The notes: generated by a model not told the origin, from the letters alone. DNA of 64,000 nt from Rhodocytophaga rosea (GCF_010119975.1 NZ_CP048222.1:3862501-3926500), one strand, 5' to 3'; counted from the stretch's first letter, positions 8,639 to 18,006 are shown. Translations and numbers: made by a program.

Positions 8639-9346
8639 ATGTCGAGCATCCTTCGCGTACAGAACCTGACTAAATCTTATCAGAGCGGCAACCGTACCCT
8701 TACAGTTTTAGACAACGTTTCTTTCGATTTACAAGCTGGTGATACCTTTTCTATTGTTGGTCCTTCGGGAAGTGGTAAAACGACACTTCTGGGTTTATGC
8801 GCCGGCCTTGACCGGGCTTCTTCCGGAAGTGTATACCTGAATAATGTGCAGTTAGATAATTTAACAGAAGACCAGCGGGCACAAGTACGGAATCAGTACG
8901 TAGGTTTTATTTTTCAGAATTTCCAGCTGATGCCTACACTTACTGCGCTGGAAAATGTAATGGTTCCAATGGAATTACGGGGAGAGAAAGGTGTAAGTAA
9001 ACGGGCGCTGGAATTATTAGACAGAGTAGGGCTTGCCGCCAGGCAACATCATTATCCCATGCAATTGTCCGGAGGAGAGCAGCAGAGGGTTTCTTTGGCC
9101 AGAGCTTTTTCTAATCAGCCAAAAATTCTATTTGCCGACGAGCCCACTGGTAACCTCGATACAGAAACAAGCGAAAAAGTAGTAAATCTGATATTTGAGT
9201 TAAACCGGGAGAAAGGCACTACGCTAGTACTCGTCACTCATGATCTGGAACTGGCTGCCAAAACCGGAAGAATCATACGTATCAAAGGTGGGTCTGTAGT
9301 ATCGGATACAATAACGGCCGACAGGGTTGAGACAAGCAGCAGATAG
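8639..9346 (+). CDS. ABC transporter ATP-binding protein (YbbA/LolD type)
   Basis: 235 aa. Walker A GPSGSGKTT (41-49), signature LSGGEQQRVSLARA, Walker B ILFADEPTGNLD, H-loop LVTHD. The Q-loop context FIFQNFQLMPTLTALENVMVP is typical of the MacB/LolD/YbbA group (type VII ABC systems). In E. coli ybbA is divergent from tesA and followed by the permease ybbP. Here the first half of that arrangement is kept, but the next gene is a convergent oxidoreductase, so the permease is missing locally and must be elsewhere or absent. Start ATG 8639 gives the usual N-terminus. Confidence 0.92.
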   Translation: MSSILRVQNLTKSYQSGNRTLTVLDNVSFDLQAGDTFSIVGPSGSGKTTLLGLCAGLDRASSGSVYLNNVQLDNLTEDQRAQVRNQYVGFIFQNFQLMPTLTALENVMVPMELRGEKGVSKRALELLDRVGLAARQHHYPMQLSGGEQQRVSLARAFSNQPKILFADEPTGNLDTETSEKVVNLIFELNREKGTTLVLVTHDLELAAKTGRIIRIKGGSVVSDTITADRVETSSR

Positions 9347-9368
9347 AATTAGATCTATAGTTCTATCA

Positions 9369-10340
9369 TTAATCAGGAAGGAGCAATAATTTACCGGTGG
9401 TTTTACGCGATTCCAGGTCAATATGTGCCTGTTTTGCCTCAGCGAGCGGATATACATGTTCTATCTGAAGCTGCAGGCTACCATCGGCCACCCAGCCTAG
9501 TACCTGATTCGCTCTTGCTAGCAATTCCTCCCGTGTGAGCATATAATGCCCTAGTGTAGGACGGGTTAAAAAAATCGAGCCTTTCCCACTCAATATCAAT
9601 GGATCAATCTGAGGTGCTGGTCCGCTCGAAGCCCCAAACAAAACCATGTATCCTCTGGGCATCAGACAATTAAGCCCTTTGTCGAACGTAGTTTTCCCTA
9701 CAGAATCGTATACAGCCTGCACTCCTTTACCTTGGGTAATACGTTTAACTTCTGTTTCAAAATCTTGTTTCTCATACAGAATTACCTCGTGAGCGCCAGC
9801 TTTTCTGGATAGCTCTGCTTTTTCTTCCGTAGAAACAGTAGTAATCACAGTTGCCCCTAGATTTCTGGCTATTTGTGTAAGCAACAACCCAACACCTCCG
9901 GCACCGGCATGAATTAATACCGTATCGCCAGATTGAATAGGGTACGTGCTATAGCTTAGATAATGTGCTGTCATACCTTGCAGCATAATGGCCGCTGCTG
10001 ATTTAAAATCAACTTCAGAGGGTATCACGACCAGCTTAGTTGCCGGAATTAAAGTATACTCAGCATACCCTCCTAACTGCATAGCATAAGCTACCCGGTC
10101 ACCTGGTTTTACTTCTGTTACACCAGCGCCTACAGCCTCTACAATACCAGCAGCCTCCATCCCGGGACTAAATGGAAGTTTTCCTGGATAACGGCCGGTA
10201 CGGTGATACACATCTATGAAATTTACACCAACAGCTTTTACCCTGATAAGCGCCTCTCCTGAACTTGGTTTGGGTATAGATATATCTTGGTATAGAAGTA
10301 CTTCTGGTCCTCCGTATTGTGTAATCTGTATGGCTTTCAT
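9369..10340 (-). CDS. Zinc-free quinone oxidoreductase (NADPH:quinone reductase, MDR superfamily)
   Basis: 323 aa, normal for the QOR branch. GroES-like N-terminal domain (MKAIQITQYGGPEVL…), VGVNFIDVYHRTGRYPG characteristic of QOR, dinucleotide-binding loop HAGAGGVGLLLTQIA (144-158), and no structural zinc-Cys cluster. Predicted cytoplasmic NADPH-dependent reduction of quinones or enones. Convergent with the ABC ATPase, 22 bp apart. Confidence 0.93.
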   Translation of the reverse strand: MKAIQITQYGGPEVLLYQDISIPKPSSGEALIRVKAVGVNFIDVYHRTGRYPGKLPFSPGMEAAGIVEAVGAGVTEVKPGDRVAYAMQLGGYAEYTLIPATKLVVIPSEVDFKSAAAIMLQGMTAHYLSYSTYPIQSGDTVLIHAGAGGVGLLLTQIARNLGATVITTVSTEEKAELSRKAGAHEVILYEKQDFETEVKRITQGKGVQAVYDSVGKTTFDKGLNCLMPRGYMVLFGASSGPAPQIDPLILSGKGSIFLTRPTLGHYMLTREELLARANQVLGWVADGSLQLQIEHVYPLAEAKQAHIDLESRKTTGKLLLLPD

Positions 10341-10602
10341 AAAAGTGATTGAATATGCAGAATACAGGCAAGTATCTGACTAATAATATTGGGGAAGCTA
10401 TATGGTGTATAGCCTGGTCTCAAGTAAATAAAAATAGGATACGGAAAAATATTATACAGCCAGAGCGGCAATATTGATAAGCTAGTTACTAAAATAATTA
10501 AAATAATATAGTTAGGTGGTTTGTTTTAAAGCCTGTAAATCCCTAGCGTAACTGAGGATGCCAGAAAATATCCTACAGGAGAATCTGCAATATTAAAAAG
10601 AT

Positions 10603-10728
10603 TTATTTTTTAACATCTTTATCAACCCATCCGCCATTATCACATACACTCATTGTGGAGGTAGATTTTACAGTAGTTTTACTTGGAGTGGCAAGTTGTA
10701 AGGCTAGAGCAATTAAGAAAGTAATCAT
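10603..10728 (-). CDS. Possible small peptide, hypothetical
   Basis: A 41-codon frame starting at ATG 10728: a hydrophobic start (MITFLIALALQL) then a Thr/Ser-rich stretch and SVCDNGGWVDKDVKK. It could be a small secreted or membrane peptide. There is no recognisable ribosome-binding site, which is normal in this phylum, and no family resemblance I know. An in-frame extension upstream to 10914 exists but looks non-coding. Confidence 0.35.
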   Translation of the reverse strand: MITFLIALALQLATPSKTTVKSTSTMSVCDNGGWVDKDVKK

Positions 10729-11208
10729 AGTAGTAGTAGTTTTATATTGTCCGTGATTATTATAGCTCAAAATTGCTGAATAAAACACTTGTAAACCAGG
10801 AATGTTTGGCTTTGATCGTAACAGGCAGTATATAAAAGGAGATAGGCAGTTTATCGTAAATAAACTGAGGATTGCTGGCGCTGGCGGATAAATATAGACA
10901 AAAAATCTTAACAATAAATAGAATTTGTAACAAACGAAAGTGGTATTTTTGTTACATCTACTATATCTGCTGCGAAAAATAAGTGAAATTCATCCGGCAA
11001 CCATAGATTGCCGGATGAATACAGGCACTTCAGCCTACTACTACTTAGGTGCCATTGATAATAACTTAATTGCTTATGACAAATGTATAGGGATTCATAT
11101 TATAATAACAGGAAATATACAATGCTTTTGTAACATGCTGTAAATGGCTGTTATTATGTTGATTTTGAGGTTTAAACCAAGATAATACCTTAATTCCTAA
11201 ATAAAATT
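10729..11208. other. Gene-poor spacer with one hairpin
   Basis: 480 bp with no convincing gene. It contains a 13-bp perfect inverted repeat (10988-11000 with 11008-11020, arm attcatccggcaa, 7-nt loop). The hairpin is not followed by a T-run on the plus strand; on the minus strand it is followed by TTTCACTTATTTTT. No minus-strand gene lies upstream to be terminated, so a short RNA gene is possible. Nothing else recognised. Confidence 0.45.
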
Positions 11209-12696
11209 ATGGAAGAAATAAAGGAATTAGTCAAAATTGTAACAAATCGGGGAATAAAAAAAATATCATTGCTTGACTGGGATGAAAGAAAGAAAAGCAA
11301 GGATATGGAATTGTTTTATGGTATCCAAAAAGGCAATTATACTTCCGACGAAAAAGCAGCCCACTCCCTCTATGGAAGTACTCCAGATCAGGCGGCTTAT
11401 AAAATGGCTAAGTCCAGATTAAGAAAAAAACTTCTTAACCATTTGTTTTTCCTGGACTTCAGCCGCTCAAGAATTTCGCACAAGTATGAACAGGAATGCC
11501 TGAATCTTCTGCACCAATCCAGGATGCTGGTAAACCTGGGAGAGCATAAAACTTCCGAACGATTGCTGAATAAATTATTCAAAATTTCTACCGAAACAGA
11601 ATTTACCTATATCACAGTTTCGTGCCTCGAACTTTTACTTTATATCTATTCACAAACAGGAAAACACCGCTTATTTTACAAAAGCAAAGAAGTATTATTA
11701 CATTATCGCACTATTGCCAGATACGAACAAGAGGCTGAAGATTACTATAACATGTCCAGGCTGGAACTAAGGCGATCGGTACAAACCAGAAAGGAATACT
11801 TGCCTAAACTAGTCCCAATTTTGGAGCGCCTTAAAAAAATATGGAAACAGTCACATTCATTTAATGCCTTTGAATATTATTATAAACTCAACCTGTTTTA
11901 TTACGAACTTGTAGGTAATTACCAGGAAATTATTAATACGGCACGTGATTCAGATAAGCTGTATGCGCATGGAAAAATTAATACGATCCGGTTTGATCAC
12001 AGGTTTAATAAGTTTATGAGTGTGAGCGCCTGCTTGCGTAATAAGGAGTATGATCAGGGTTTGCTATTGGCTAAAGACTATATTCATTCTTTTGATACGG
12101 CTTCCAGCAACTGGTTTGCCTTTATGGAGAATTATGTATTGCTAGCCATTCATGCTAAAAAGTATGAAACAGCTTTAAAGTTATTTATTGAGGTAGACCG
12201 TAATCCTTTTTTTACGAAACTCGCCCGACTAACTAAAGAAAGGTGGAATTTGTACAGAAGTTACCAGTATTTTGTATATCCACATGAAATTTTATTTACC
12301 GAATTCAATTATCAGACTTTAGTAGCCTCTGTTCCTGAATATAGCAAAGATAAACAGGGTTTTAATGTTGCTATTTTGATTCTTCAATTTTTGTATTATT
12401 TAAAAAAGGGAGATACAGATAGTTTGTTGCATCGGATAGAGGCAATGCGAAAATATGCCGGCACCCATTTAAGGGATAATTTCAGTGATCGCACCAGAGA
12501 TATTTTCAAACTATTGATGTTAGTAGTGAAAGAAGACTTTCAGCCAGTTTTATGCCGCAAAAAAGGCAGATACCTCTATGAAAAATTACAGGATGTTGCT
12601 CCGCCAGGAGATGCCTATGCAGAAATAGAAATTATTCCTTATGAACACATATGGGAAATCATTTTGGAAATAATGGCTGAACAGACAGTGTTATAG
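11209..12696 (+). CDS. Hypothetical helical (TPR-like) protein
   Basis: 495 aa, no signal peptide and no membrane segment, so probably cytoplasmic. Composition and periodicity suggest an all-helical repeat protein (for example AKKYETALKLFIEVDRNP resembles one TPR unit; LLLYIYSQTGKHRLFYKSKE another). The N-terminus (MEEIKELVKIVTNRGIKKI…) has a charged helical look. I do not recognise a named family. A broken gene of a broadly similar helical type lies at 47602-48110. Monocistronic by spacing. Confidence 0.75.
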   Translation: MEEIKELVKIVTNRGIKKISLLDWDERKKSKDMELFYGIQKGNYTSDEKAAHSLYGSTPDQAAYKMAKSRLRKKLLNHLFFLDFSRSRISHKYEQECLNLLHQSRMLVNLGEHKTSERLLNKLFKISTETEFTYITVSCLELLLYIYSQTGKHRLFYKSKEVLLHYRTIARYEQEAEDYYNMSRLELRRSVQTRKEYLPKLVPILERLKKIWKQSHSFNAFEYYYKLNLFYYELVGNYQEIINTARDSDKLYAHGKINTIRFDHRFNKFMSVSACLRNKEYDQGLLLAKDYIHSFDTASSNWFAFMENYVLLAIHAKKYETALKLFIEVDRNPFFTKLARLTKERWNLYRSYQYFVYPHEILFTEFNYQTLVASVPEYSKDKQGFNVAILILQFLYYLKKGDTDSLLHRIEAMRKYAGTHLRDNFSDRTRDIFKLLMLVVKEDFQPVLCRKKGRYLYEKLQDVAPPGDAYAEIEIIPYEHIWEIILEIMAEQTVL

Positions 12697-13224
12697 AAAA
12701 CCCTTTTTTTAATTTATTTTGATTGTGGGGCCTTATTAAAATATCGTAGCTTCAATTAATCGTTTCTCCAGAAAAATATCTCAAAATCAATTGTTACAAA
12801 ATTCAATTTATGCAATAAATTTTTGTATGAACTTATTGTATAAAAATGCCAAAATTTGTAAAGATACACGTTTTTATTGTAGATGATGTTTGGTAATTGC
12901 TTGTTACTTTTCCCTCCTGATATTCCTTTTTTATGTTTTTTTTAAAAGGTACATTTGAAATAGTTACCAGTTTATCAAAAAGCTAATCAGCCTGAACAAT
13001 CAATCAACCGGTTCTAAGTGGCCGGTTGACTGATTATTTCTGTCTGTAGGATTTGCTAAATAAAATCGTAACTAACTTATTTACAGATATATAAATAAAG
13101 TGCATGCTAAGTCTCATTATAGCTTATTATGTTACTTATCAGTATAATAGTTTAAAAGATTTTTTGAGAGGCATTGGCCAGATTTGATTTATCAGTATTT
13201 ATAGTACCTAATCAGCAATTGTAT
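12697..13224. other. Intergenic region with imperfect hairpin
   Basis: About 530 bp, AT-rich. An imperfect stem pairs aatcaatcaaccgg (12998-13011) with ccggttgactgatt (13022-13035) with one mismatch and a 10-nt loop, followed by a short T-rich stretch; it may be a late terminator of the helical protein gene. No open frame looks coding. Confidence 0.45.
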
Positions 13225-13848
13225 ATGTCTTCTCAATATTTTTCGAATCAAAAAAAATCAGAGGGCCGTATTCATTCCGATTCCGTGGTGGTTCGTTCGG
13301 GCAATGACCGCTTGCAAAGTGATATCATTAATTTAATGATGAGCCGCAATGATAATATCACCAGGGAGCAGGCTATTACTTTGCTGGAAACTTATGCGTC
13401 TGCTTTTGAGAAAATATTAAACCAACAACCTACCTCTATTGCTGCCAGAGGCGTATCCGTTTCTTCTGACTACCACGATAGTAATATTCCAGCAATCGAT
13501 CACATTGAGAACTATCAGAAAGTATCTCCAATTCCGGTTTTAACCCATTGTCTTAATGTAGTATCGCATACGCAAACGGTTATGTGGGGATGTGTAGTAC
13601 AGCTCTATGGAAAACATTTATCTTTCGACCGGAGCGATGAAAAACAAGGCATTTTTATGATTGAATCACAGACTCGCTTACCAAATAAAATACATACGCT
13701 TGTACGGGTTAAAGCAGAAAATATAATATTTATGATACCGGGAGGTTTGCCCCCCGGAAATTACAATGTAGAGCTAAGGGCACGTTGTCCGCACTCCGGG
13801 GATTTGCATACAGGCATGTTGCCAGATATAATTCATGTAATTATCTGA
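13225..13848 (+). CDS. Hypothetical protein, possible HU-like DNA-binding/Ig-like family
   Basis: 207 aa from ATG 13225 (an upstream TTG at 13174 would add 17 residues). About residues 10-75 (DSVVVRSGNDRLQSDIINLMMSR…TREQAITLLETYASAFEKIL) resemble the helical part of the HU-like domains of the Bacteroidota 'HU-HIG' proteins. The C-terminal half (VRVKAENIIFMIPGGLPPGNYNVELRA, cut here) looks like an Ig/DUF4469-type beta domain, including the 'P..LP.G.Y.VELR' turn. This is pattern recall, not a search. Stand-alone gene. Confidence 0.6.
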   Translation: MSSQYFSNQKKSEGRIHSDSVVVRSGNDRLQSDIINLMMSRNDNITREQAITLLETYASAFEKILNQQPTSIAARGVSVSSDYHDSNIPAIDHIENYQKVSPIPVLTHCLNVVSHTQTVMWGCVVQLYGKHLSFDRSDEKQGIFMIESQTRLPNKIHTLVRVKAENIIFMIPGGLPPGNYNVELRARCPHSGDLHTGMLPDIIHVII

Positions 13849-14108
13849 CAAATAATCGCAACAGGGAAATGATAATATGAACAAAAGACAAAATTACTTA
13901 TCTACCTGGAAATGTAAAATTTAGAGATTGAAAGGAGATAAAGTAATAAATCTGATACAATAAGTATTTTGACCTTTTGGTTCAATGATCATTAATAAAT
14001 ATATCTGTTTATTCTCAATAAATTGAATAGGTACTTAACAGAGGCCAGCTTTTGTAAAACTAAAAAAGAAGAAGAGAAAATATGATAGAATTTTTACAAT
14101 AGAGAGTT

Positions 14109-14384
14109 ATGCAAATTATTATCAGTTATGAAGTAAATTCCAAGCAGTCAGCTGTGAGAGATATCATGAAACTGAAAGGGTATGAAGAGATATGGACCAA
14201 AAACGAAGTGCAATACCGTTTGCCGGAAACTACCCTTTGGAAAGAAGATACCACTCCATCTCAGGCAATGGAAGACCTCAAAAAAGTAGCTAGAGCACTA
14301 AATATTGAATTACTAGGAGCTTCTGCTGCTGAATTCACAGATTGGGAAGGTTTACAGGATGAAATAAAGAAAGAGGATAATTAA
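14109..14384 (+). CDS. Small hypothetical protein
   Basis: 91 aa, soluble. It begins with a beta-strand (MQIIISYEV) followed by a helix and more strands, compatible with a ferredoxin-like or Cas2/VapD-like small fold, but the key residues of those families are not evident, so no function is claimed. Followed 30 bp later by a clear terminator. Confidence 0.6.
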   Translation: MQIIISYEVNSKQSAVRDIMKLKGYEEIWTKNEVQYRLPETTLWKEDTTPSQAMEDLKKVARALNIELLGASAAEFTDWEGLQDEIKKEDN

Positions 14385-14414
14385 CACACCTTTGTGGATA
14401 TTTTAATGCTATGC

Positions 14415-14446
14415 CCTTCCGGTATTCACCGGGAGGTTTTGTTTTA
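14415..14446 (+). terminator. Intrinsic terminator
   Basis: Stem ccttccggt/accgggagg (one G-T pair) with a 4-nt loop at 14415-14436, directly followed by ttttgtttta. Terminates the 91-aa gene. Confidence 0.8.
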
Positions 14447-14573
14447 TATAGGTATCACTAATTTAATTTTCTTTAAAAAATTGCATCTATAATAATTCAT
14501 AGAAAGATTTGAATAAGTATACTAATAAAATTTACTTAACATTGGGCTTTCACAAAAACACATCATGTATTCT

Positions 14574-15152
14574 ATGAAAAAAGTTTTGATTCTATTAGCC
14601 GTTGTTTTGTCATTTGGTGCAGCAAAAGGCCAGACAGAACAGGGAAATTTTTTATTGGGCGGAAGTTTTGGAGCGAGTTTTAATAACCGGAAAGTGGAAA
14701 CACCTACAAGCAATCCTAATCAGACTGTTATTACAGAAACCAGAAGTACTGGCATTACTTTTACGCCTAAAGTAGGTTTTTTTATTACAGATGGTATGGC
14801 GATTGGTCTCGATGCAGATATCAACAGTACAACCAGTAAAAACAAAGATAACAATGTAAAATCTACTTCCTCTTATTTTACAGTTGGTCCTTTTGCCAGG
14901 TATTATTTTCCTGTTAATCTGTTTATAGAAGGAGGAGCCGGTATTGGCAGTGGAAAAAATGCAGCTTATGCAGAAACCAGGGTGTTTAAATATTCAGTAG
15001 GTGCCGGGTTTGCTGCTTTCCTCAATGATAATGTTGCCTTAGAACCTATGGTGAGTTATAGCGGCCTTAATTTTACTAATTCTAAGAATACGGATTTTAA
15101 AACTAGAAATAGTGGATTGCAGGTTTCTTTAGGGTTACAGATATACTTATGA
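14574..15152 (+). CDS. Small outer-membrane beta-barrel protein
   Basis: 192 aa from the ATG at 14574 (an ATG three codons upstream is also possible). Signal peptide MKKVLILLAVVLSFGAAKGQ, then alternating amphipathic strands (GNFLLGGSFGASFNN, ITFTPKVGFFITDGMAIG, SSYFTVGPFARYYFP, FIEGGAGIGSG) and a C-terminal strand LQVSLGLQIYL. This is the OmpW/opacity-type 8-strand porin family widespread in Bacteroidota. Role probably structural or passive; ligand unknown. Confidence 0.85.
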   Translation: MKKVLILLAVVLSFGAAKGQTEQGNFLLGGSFGASFNNRKVETPTSNPNQTVITETRSTGITFTPKVGFFITDGMAIGLDADINSTTSKNKDNNVKSTSSYFTVGPFARYYFPVNLFIEGGAGIGSGKNAAYAETRVFKYSVGAGFAAFLNDNVALEPMVSYSGLNFTNSKNTDFKTRNSGLQVSLGLQIYL

Positions 15153-15180
15153 TCTACTAATTAATCTATTATTTTTTACC

Positions 15181-15212
15181 GGCCAGATGTAAGTTTACAT
15201 CTGGCCATTTTC
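15181..15212 (+). terminator. Intrinsic terminator after barrel protein
   Basis: ggccagatgtaa (15181-15192) pairs with ttacatctggcc (15195-15206), followed by attttcattttt. The gap to 15427 otherwise holds only AT-rich leader sequence. Confidence 0.8.
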
Positions 15213-15427
15213 ATTTTTAGCCAGTTTATTCATCATTTCCGGTTTCAACTTCATCTTTTCTACAGAAAGCTTTACCATGTAATTAGAGCATTTCTATAGC
15301 TAATAGTATTTTTATAAAAGTAGCTATTACACAGACTTTTTATTGCTCAAAGTAAAAATTTGTACTTTTTACATTAGGTCAAGAAGTAATAGTAAATAAA
15401 CAACTGAATTTCAGATATTTTATAAAA

Positions 15428-16264
15428 ATGAATATAAAAGCAGACAATCTAAGGTATGAAAAATTTACTTTTTCTGTGCTGATTGGTGTAATGCTTCTGT
15501 CACTCATCTACATTAGTCTATATACCTTGTCGATGAAGGAGAAATTAGATGGATTTAACAAAGATATTCAGGCAGTTCATCAGGAAATGAATCTGTTACT
15601 TGAATTTATTCCAGCTAAAGATTCAGTCATTACTATTCAGAAAAATCAGATCATTTCTCAAATGGGTGTACTACAAAGGGAAATGAAGAGGAGCGAACTA
15701 TCAGAACAGCAAAGAAACCACTTATTGGTGAAAATGAATGAATTAAAGCATAAATTAATTGAATTGAAGAATCTGGCTGAAACAGATAAACAAACACACG
15801 TGGCAATACTCCATCAATCTGGCCAAGTGTCTGTTGAAAGCCATAAGAAAGATACTTTGTTAGAAAGCAGAGAAAGAGAAATAGCCGAATTAAAAAATCT
15901 GATAAAAACCCTTCAAAATCAGAAGCCCGATGTAATAGTTCCTTCTAAGTTATCTGTGTACTATTTAACAGCAGTTTCGCAAGATAAAAGAAACCGGGCA
16001 ACCCGGACTAATTATATGAATGTACAGTTTCAATTAAAAGGAGATATTTCCTTAATCAAAGACAAATACCTGCACATTGAAGTCAGAGATCCTTCACACA
16101 AAATCATAAGTTCTGAAAGGGATAAGGTGCGAATGAATAATCAATTTATTACCAGCTATAGGTTCGAACCTTTCAAATATAAATTTTTAAAAGGAAAATA
16201 CTCTATACGGGTATATAGCACTGATTCTGACTTTCAATCAGTTACTTTTCTAACATTAATTTAA
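15428..16264 (+). CDS. Membrane-anchored coiled-coil protein, hypothetical
   Basis: 278 aa. One N-terminal membrane segment (about 13-35, FTFSVLIGVMLLSLIYISLY) with a short cytoplasmic tail, long coiled-coil stretches (about 38-75 and 80-165, many E/K/Q/L heptads), and a C-terminal beta-rich domain from about 175 (LSVYYLTAVSQDKRN…). It ends 5 bp before a histidine kinase gene, so the two are co-transcribed and this protein may act as the extracytoplasmic partner or modulator of the kinase; that link is inference from position. Confidence 0.75.
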   Translation: MNIKADNLRYEKFTFSVLIGVMLLSLIYISLYTLSMKEKLDGFNKDIQAVHQEMNLLLEFIPAKDSVITIQKNQIISQMGVLQREMKRSELSEQQRNHLLVKMNELKHKLIELKNLAETDKQTHVAILHQSGQVSVESHKKDTLLESREREIAELKNLIKTLQNQKPDVIVPSKLSVYYLTAVSQDKRNRATRTNYMNVQFQLKGDISLIKDKYLHIEVRDPSHKIISSERDKVRMNNQFITSYRFEPFKYKFLKGKYSIRVYSTDSDFQSVTFLTLI

Positions 16265-16269
16265 CAGGT

Positions 16270-17691
16270 ATGAAATTATTTATTATTCACGTGCTTTCTC
16301 CCTGGTTCAGCCCTGTTGTACATTTAAATCTGTATAAGAGCTGGCTTAATAAAAATAAGAATTTAAAATACCTGCAAAAGAAGTTCATGAATATTATATG
16401 TCTTACGCTGATTGCAGTGAATGTGCTGGTAAGCCTATTAAATATAGATACTTCTTATCAGTTTTATGGAATAATCTCCCTTATTACAGTTAGCCTCTTA
16501 TTAATTTGTAAAAGTGCTTCTTTACAGGTGTCGAAGTGGGCTTTTATTACTGGTTTAAACGGAATAATATATATCCTTTCTAGTATATATTATCAATCTA
16601 CATTGCTGCAACTTTTATTTATACTCAGCATTCCGATCAGCTTGTTTTTATTGGACAGGAATGAAATAATTGAATTAGGGATAAGCCTTTCAATTCCGGC
16701 ACTTTTTTTTGTTCTTTTACAGATACCTGGCCTTTATCTGCAATCAGGAAAAAATCAGATCAGCGAACAGTTTCATGCCTTATTTTTTATCAACATTGCC
16801 TGTATTCTAATCTCGGTAGTGCTGGCTATAGTGTATTTATTTTTTATATATGAAAAATCTAATCAGAAACTGCAATTGTTGGTACGTGAATTACAACTTC
16901 AGGAAAAAGAAATAACCCTACAAAATCAGAGACTCCTTACTTTAAATGCTGATTTATTACTATCTCAGACAGAATTAAAAAGAACAGTAGAAGAGTTAAA
17001 GATTAGAAATCATGAATTGGATAATTATGTATATCGTGTTTCTCATGATCTGAGAGCTCCTTTTTGCTCTATGCAGGGCCTGATTAATTTATCCAAAAAT
17101 GATTCGGATATACAAAATTTGAAAACATACATAGACCTAATTGAAAAATCTGTATACAAATCAGATCGGTTTATACAGTCTTTGCTGAATCATTCTAAGA
17201 TTTTAAATGCTGAACTACAGGTTGATATAATTGAATTTGAAAAAATAATACAGGAAAGCTTCGATGAAGCCTGTGTTGCAGAGGGTGCAAACTCTATTAC
17301 TCTAGAAATTGAAATCAACTCTAAACCATTCTATAGCGATGCTTTCAGAATAGGAATCATTTTGAAGAATATTATTTCTAATGCTGTCAGATACACCAAT
17401 CCATTAACTGATGCGAAATTTATAAAAGTGAACATTTCTGTTTCTGATCTTGAAGTCCGGATTTGTATAGCTGATAATGGCATTGGCATAGAAAAAGTGC
17501 ATTTGCCAAAAATATTTAATATGTTTTTCAGGGGAAACGAAAAATCTACAGGATCAGGTTTGGGATTATACATTGCTCAACAAGCAGCTGAGAAATTAGA
17601 TGGATATATAGAAATTGATAGTAAACCAAATAAGGGGACTACCGTTAAAGTTAGATTGCAAAATAAGGTGGAGATGCAGCCAATGAGTTAA
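16270..17691 (+). CDS. Sensor histidine kinase with multi-pass membrane sensor
   Basis: 473 aa. About six hydrophobic segments between residues 38 and 198, a coiled coil (about 200-248), then HisKA with phospho-acceptor His259 (YRVSHDLRAPFCSMQGL). HATPase_c boxes: N-box NIISNAVRYTN, G1 ADNGIGIEKV, F-box PKIFNMFFRG, G2 GSGLGLYIAQQAAEKL. ATP-dependent autophosphorylation is predicted. No response regulator gene is adjacent, so the kinase is an orphan whose output is not visible here. Downstream of the coiled-coil membrane protein in a two-gene unit. Confidence 0.92.
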   Translation: MKLFIIHVLSPWFSPVVHLNLYKSWLNKNKNLKYLQKKFMNIICLTLIAVNVLVSLLNIDTSYQFYGIISLITVSLLLICKSASLQVSKWAFITGLNGIIYILSSIYYQSTLLQLLFILSIPISLFLLDRNEIIELGISLSIPALFFVLLQIPGLYLQSGKNQISEQFHALFFINIACILISVVLAIVYLFFIYEKSNQKLQLLVRELQLQEKEITLQNQRLLTLNADLLLSQTELKRTVEELKIRNHELDNYVYRVSHDLRAPFCSMQGLINLSKNDSDIQNLKTYIDLIEKSVYKSDRFIQSLLNHSKILNAELQVDIIEFEKIIQESFDEACVAEGANSITLEIEINSKPFYSDAFRIGIILKNIISNAVRYTNPLTDAKFIKVNISVSDLEVRICIADNGIGIEKVHLPKIFNMFFRGNEKSTGSGLGLYIAQQAAEKLDGYIEIDSKPNKGTTVKVRLQNKVEMQPMS

Positions 17692-17741
17692 AGTTTTGTA
17701 TCAATGTATGCCAATATTTTCCAATAAAATCTGATAGATAT

Positions 17742-17772
17742 TTTGTATAAAAAAAAATTACCATTAGCTTTG
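17742..17772 (+). promoter_or_regulatory. Bacteroidota-type promoter for tRNA-Glu
   Basis: TTTG at 17742-17745, a 19-bp spacer and TAGCTTTG at 17765-17772 match the phylum consensus TTTG-N19-TAnnTTTG exactly. The predicted transcription start lies about 10 bp before the tRNA at 17789. Confidence 0.85.
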
Positions 17773-17788
17773 CACCACCAAAGAAAAT

Positions 17789-17860
17789 GGCCCGTTAGTG
17801 CAGCGGTTATCACGCCTCCCTTTCACGGAGGAAACACGGGTTCGAGTCCCGTACGGGCTA
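17789..17860 (+). tRNA. tRNA-Glu (anticodon TTC)
   Basis: Complete cloverleaf of 72 nt: acceptor GGCCCGT/ACGGGCT (one G-T pair), discriminator A at 17860, anticodon arm CCTCC-CTTTCAC-GGAGG giving anticodon TTC, T-arm with GTTCGAGTC. CCA is not encoded. It has a consensus promoter upstream and a perfect terminator downstream, so it is a normal functional tRNA gene and a useful contrast to the aberrant tRNAs at 35 and 42 kb. Confidence 0.97.
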
Positions 17861-17871
17861 CGGCTAATAAA

Positions 17872-17914
17872 AATAAACCCTTGTAAATGAATATTTTACA
17901 AGGGTTTATTTTTT
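17872..17914 (+). terminator. tRNA-Glu terminator
   Basis: Perfect 16-bp stem (17872-17887 with 17895-17910, arm aataaacccttgtaaa), 7-nt loop, then ttttat. Confidence 0.9.
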
Positions 17915-17963
17915 ATGGTTGACAGTGTGGTTGACAAAATATCCTGACATAACTTTACAATAA

Positions 17964-17992
17964 AATACTATAAGTTGTGTAACTATAGTATT
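17964..17992 (-). terminator. Terminator of the DUF4132 gene
   Basis: 9-bp perfect stem aatactata/tatagtatt with an 11-nt loop. Read on the minus strand it follows the DUF4132 stop codon by about 15 nt and is followed by TTTTATTG. Confidence 0.7.
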
Positions 17993-18006
17993 ATGCTCTA
18001 ATACTT

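Noticed and set aside
17789-18000. Integration site (att) of a mobile element in tRNA-Glu
   Set aside because: No integrase gene nearby, and the 3' end of the tRNA is not repeated elsewhere in the window. The repeated ggttgaca words after the terminator alone are not enough.
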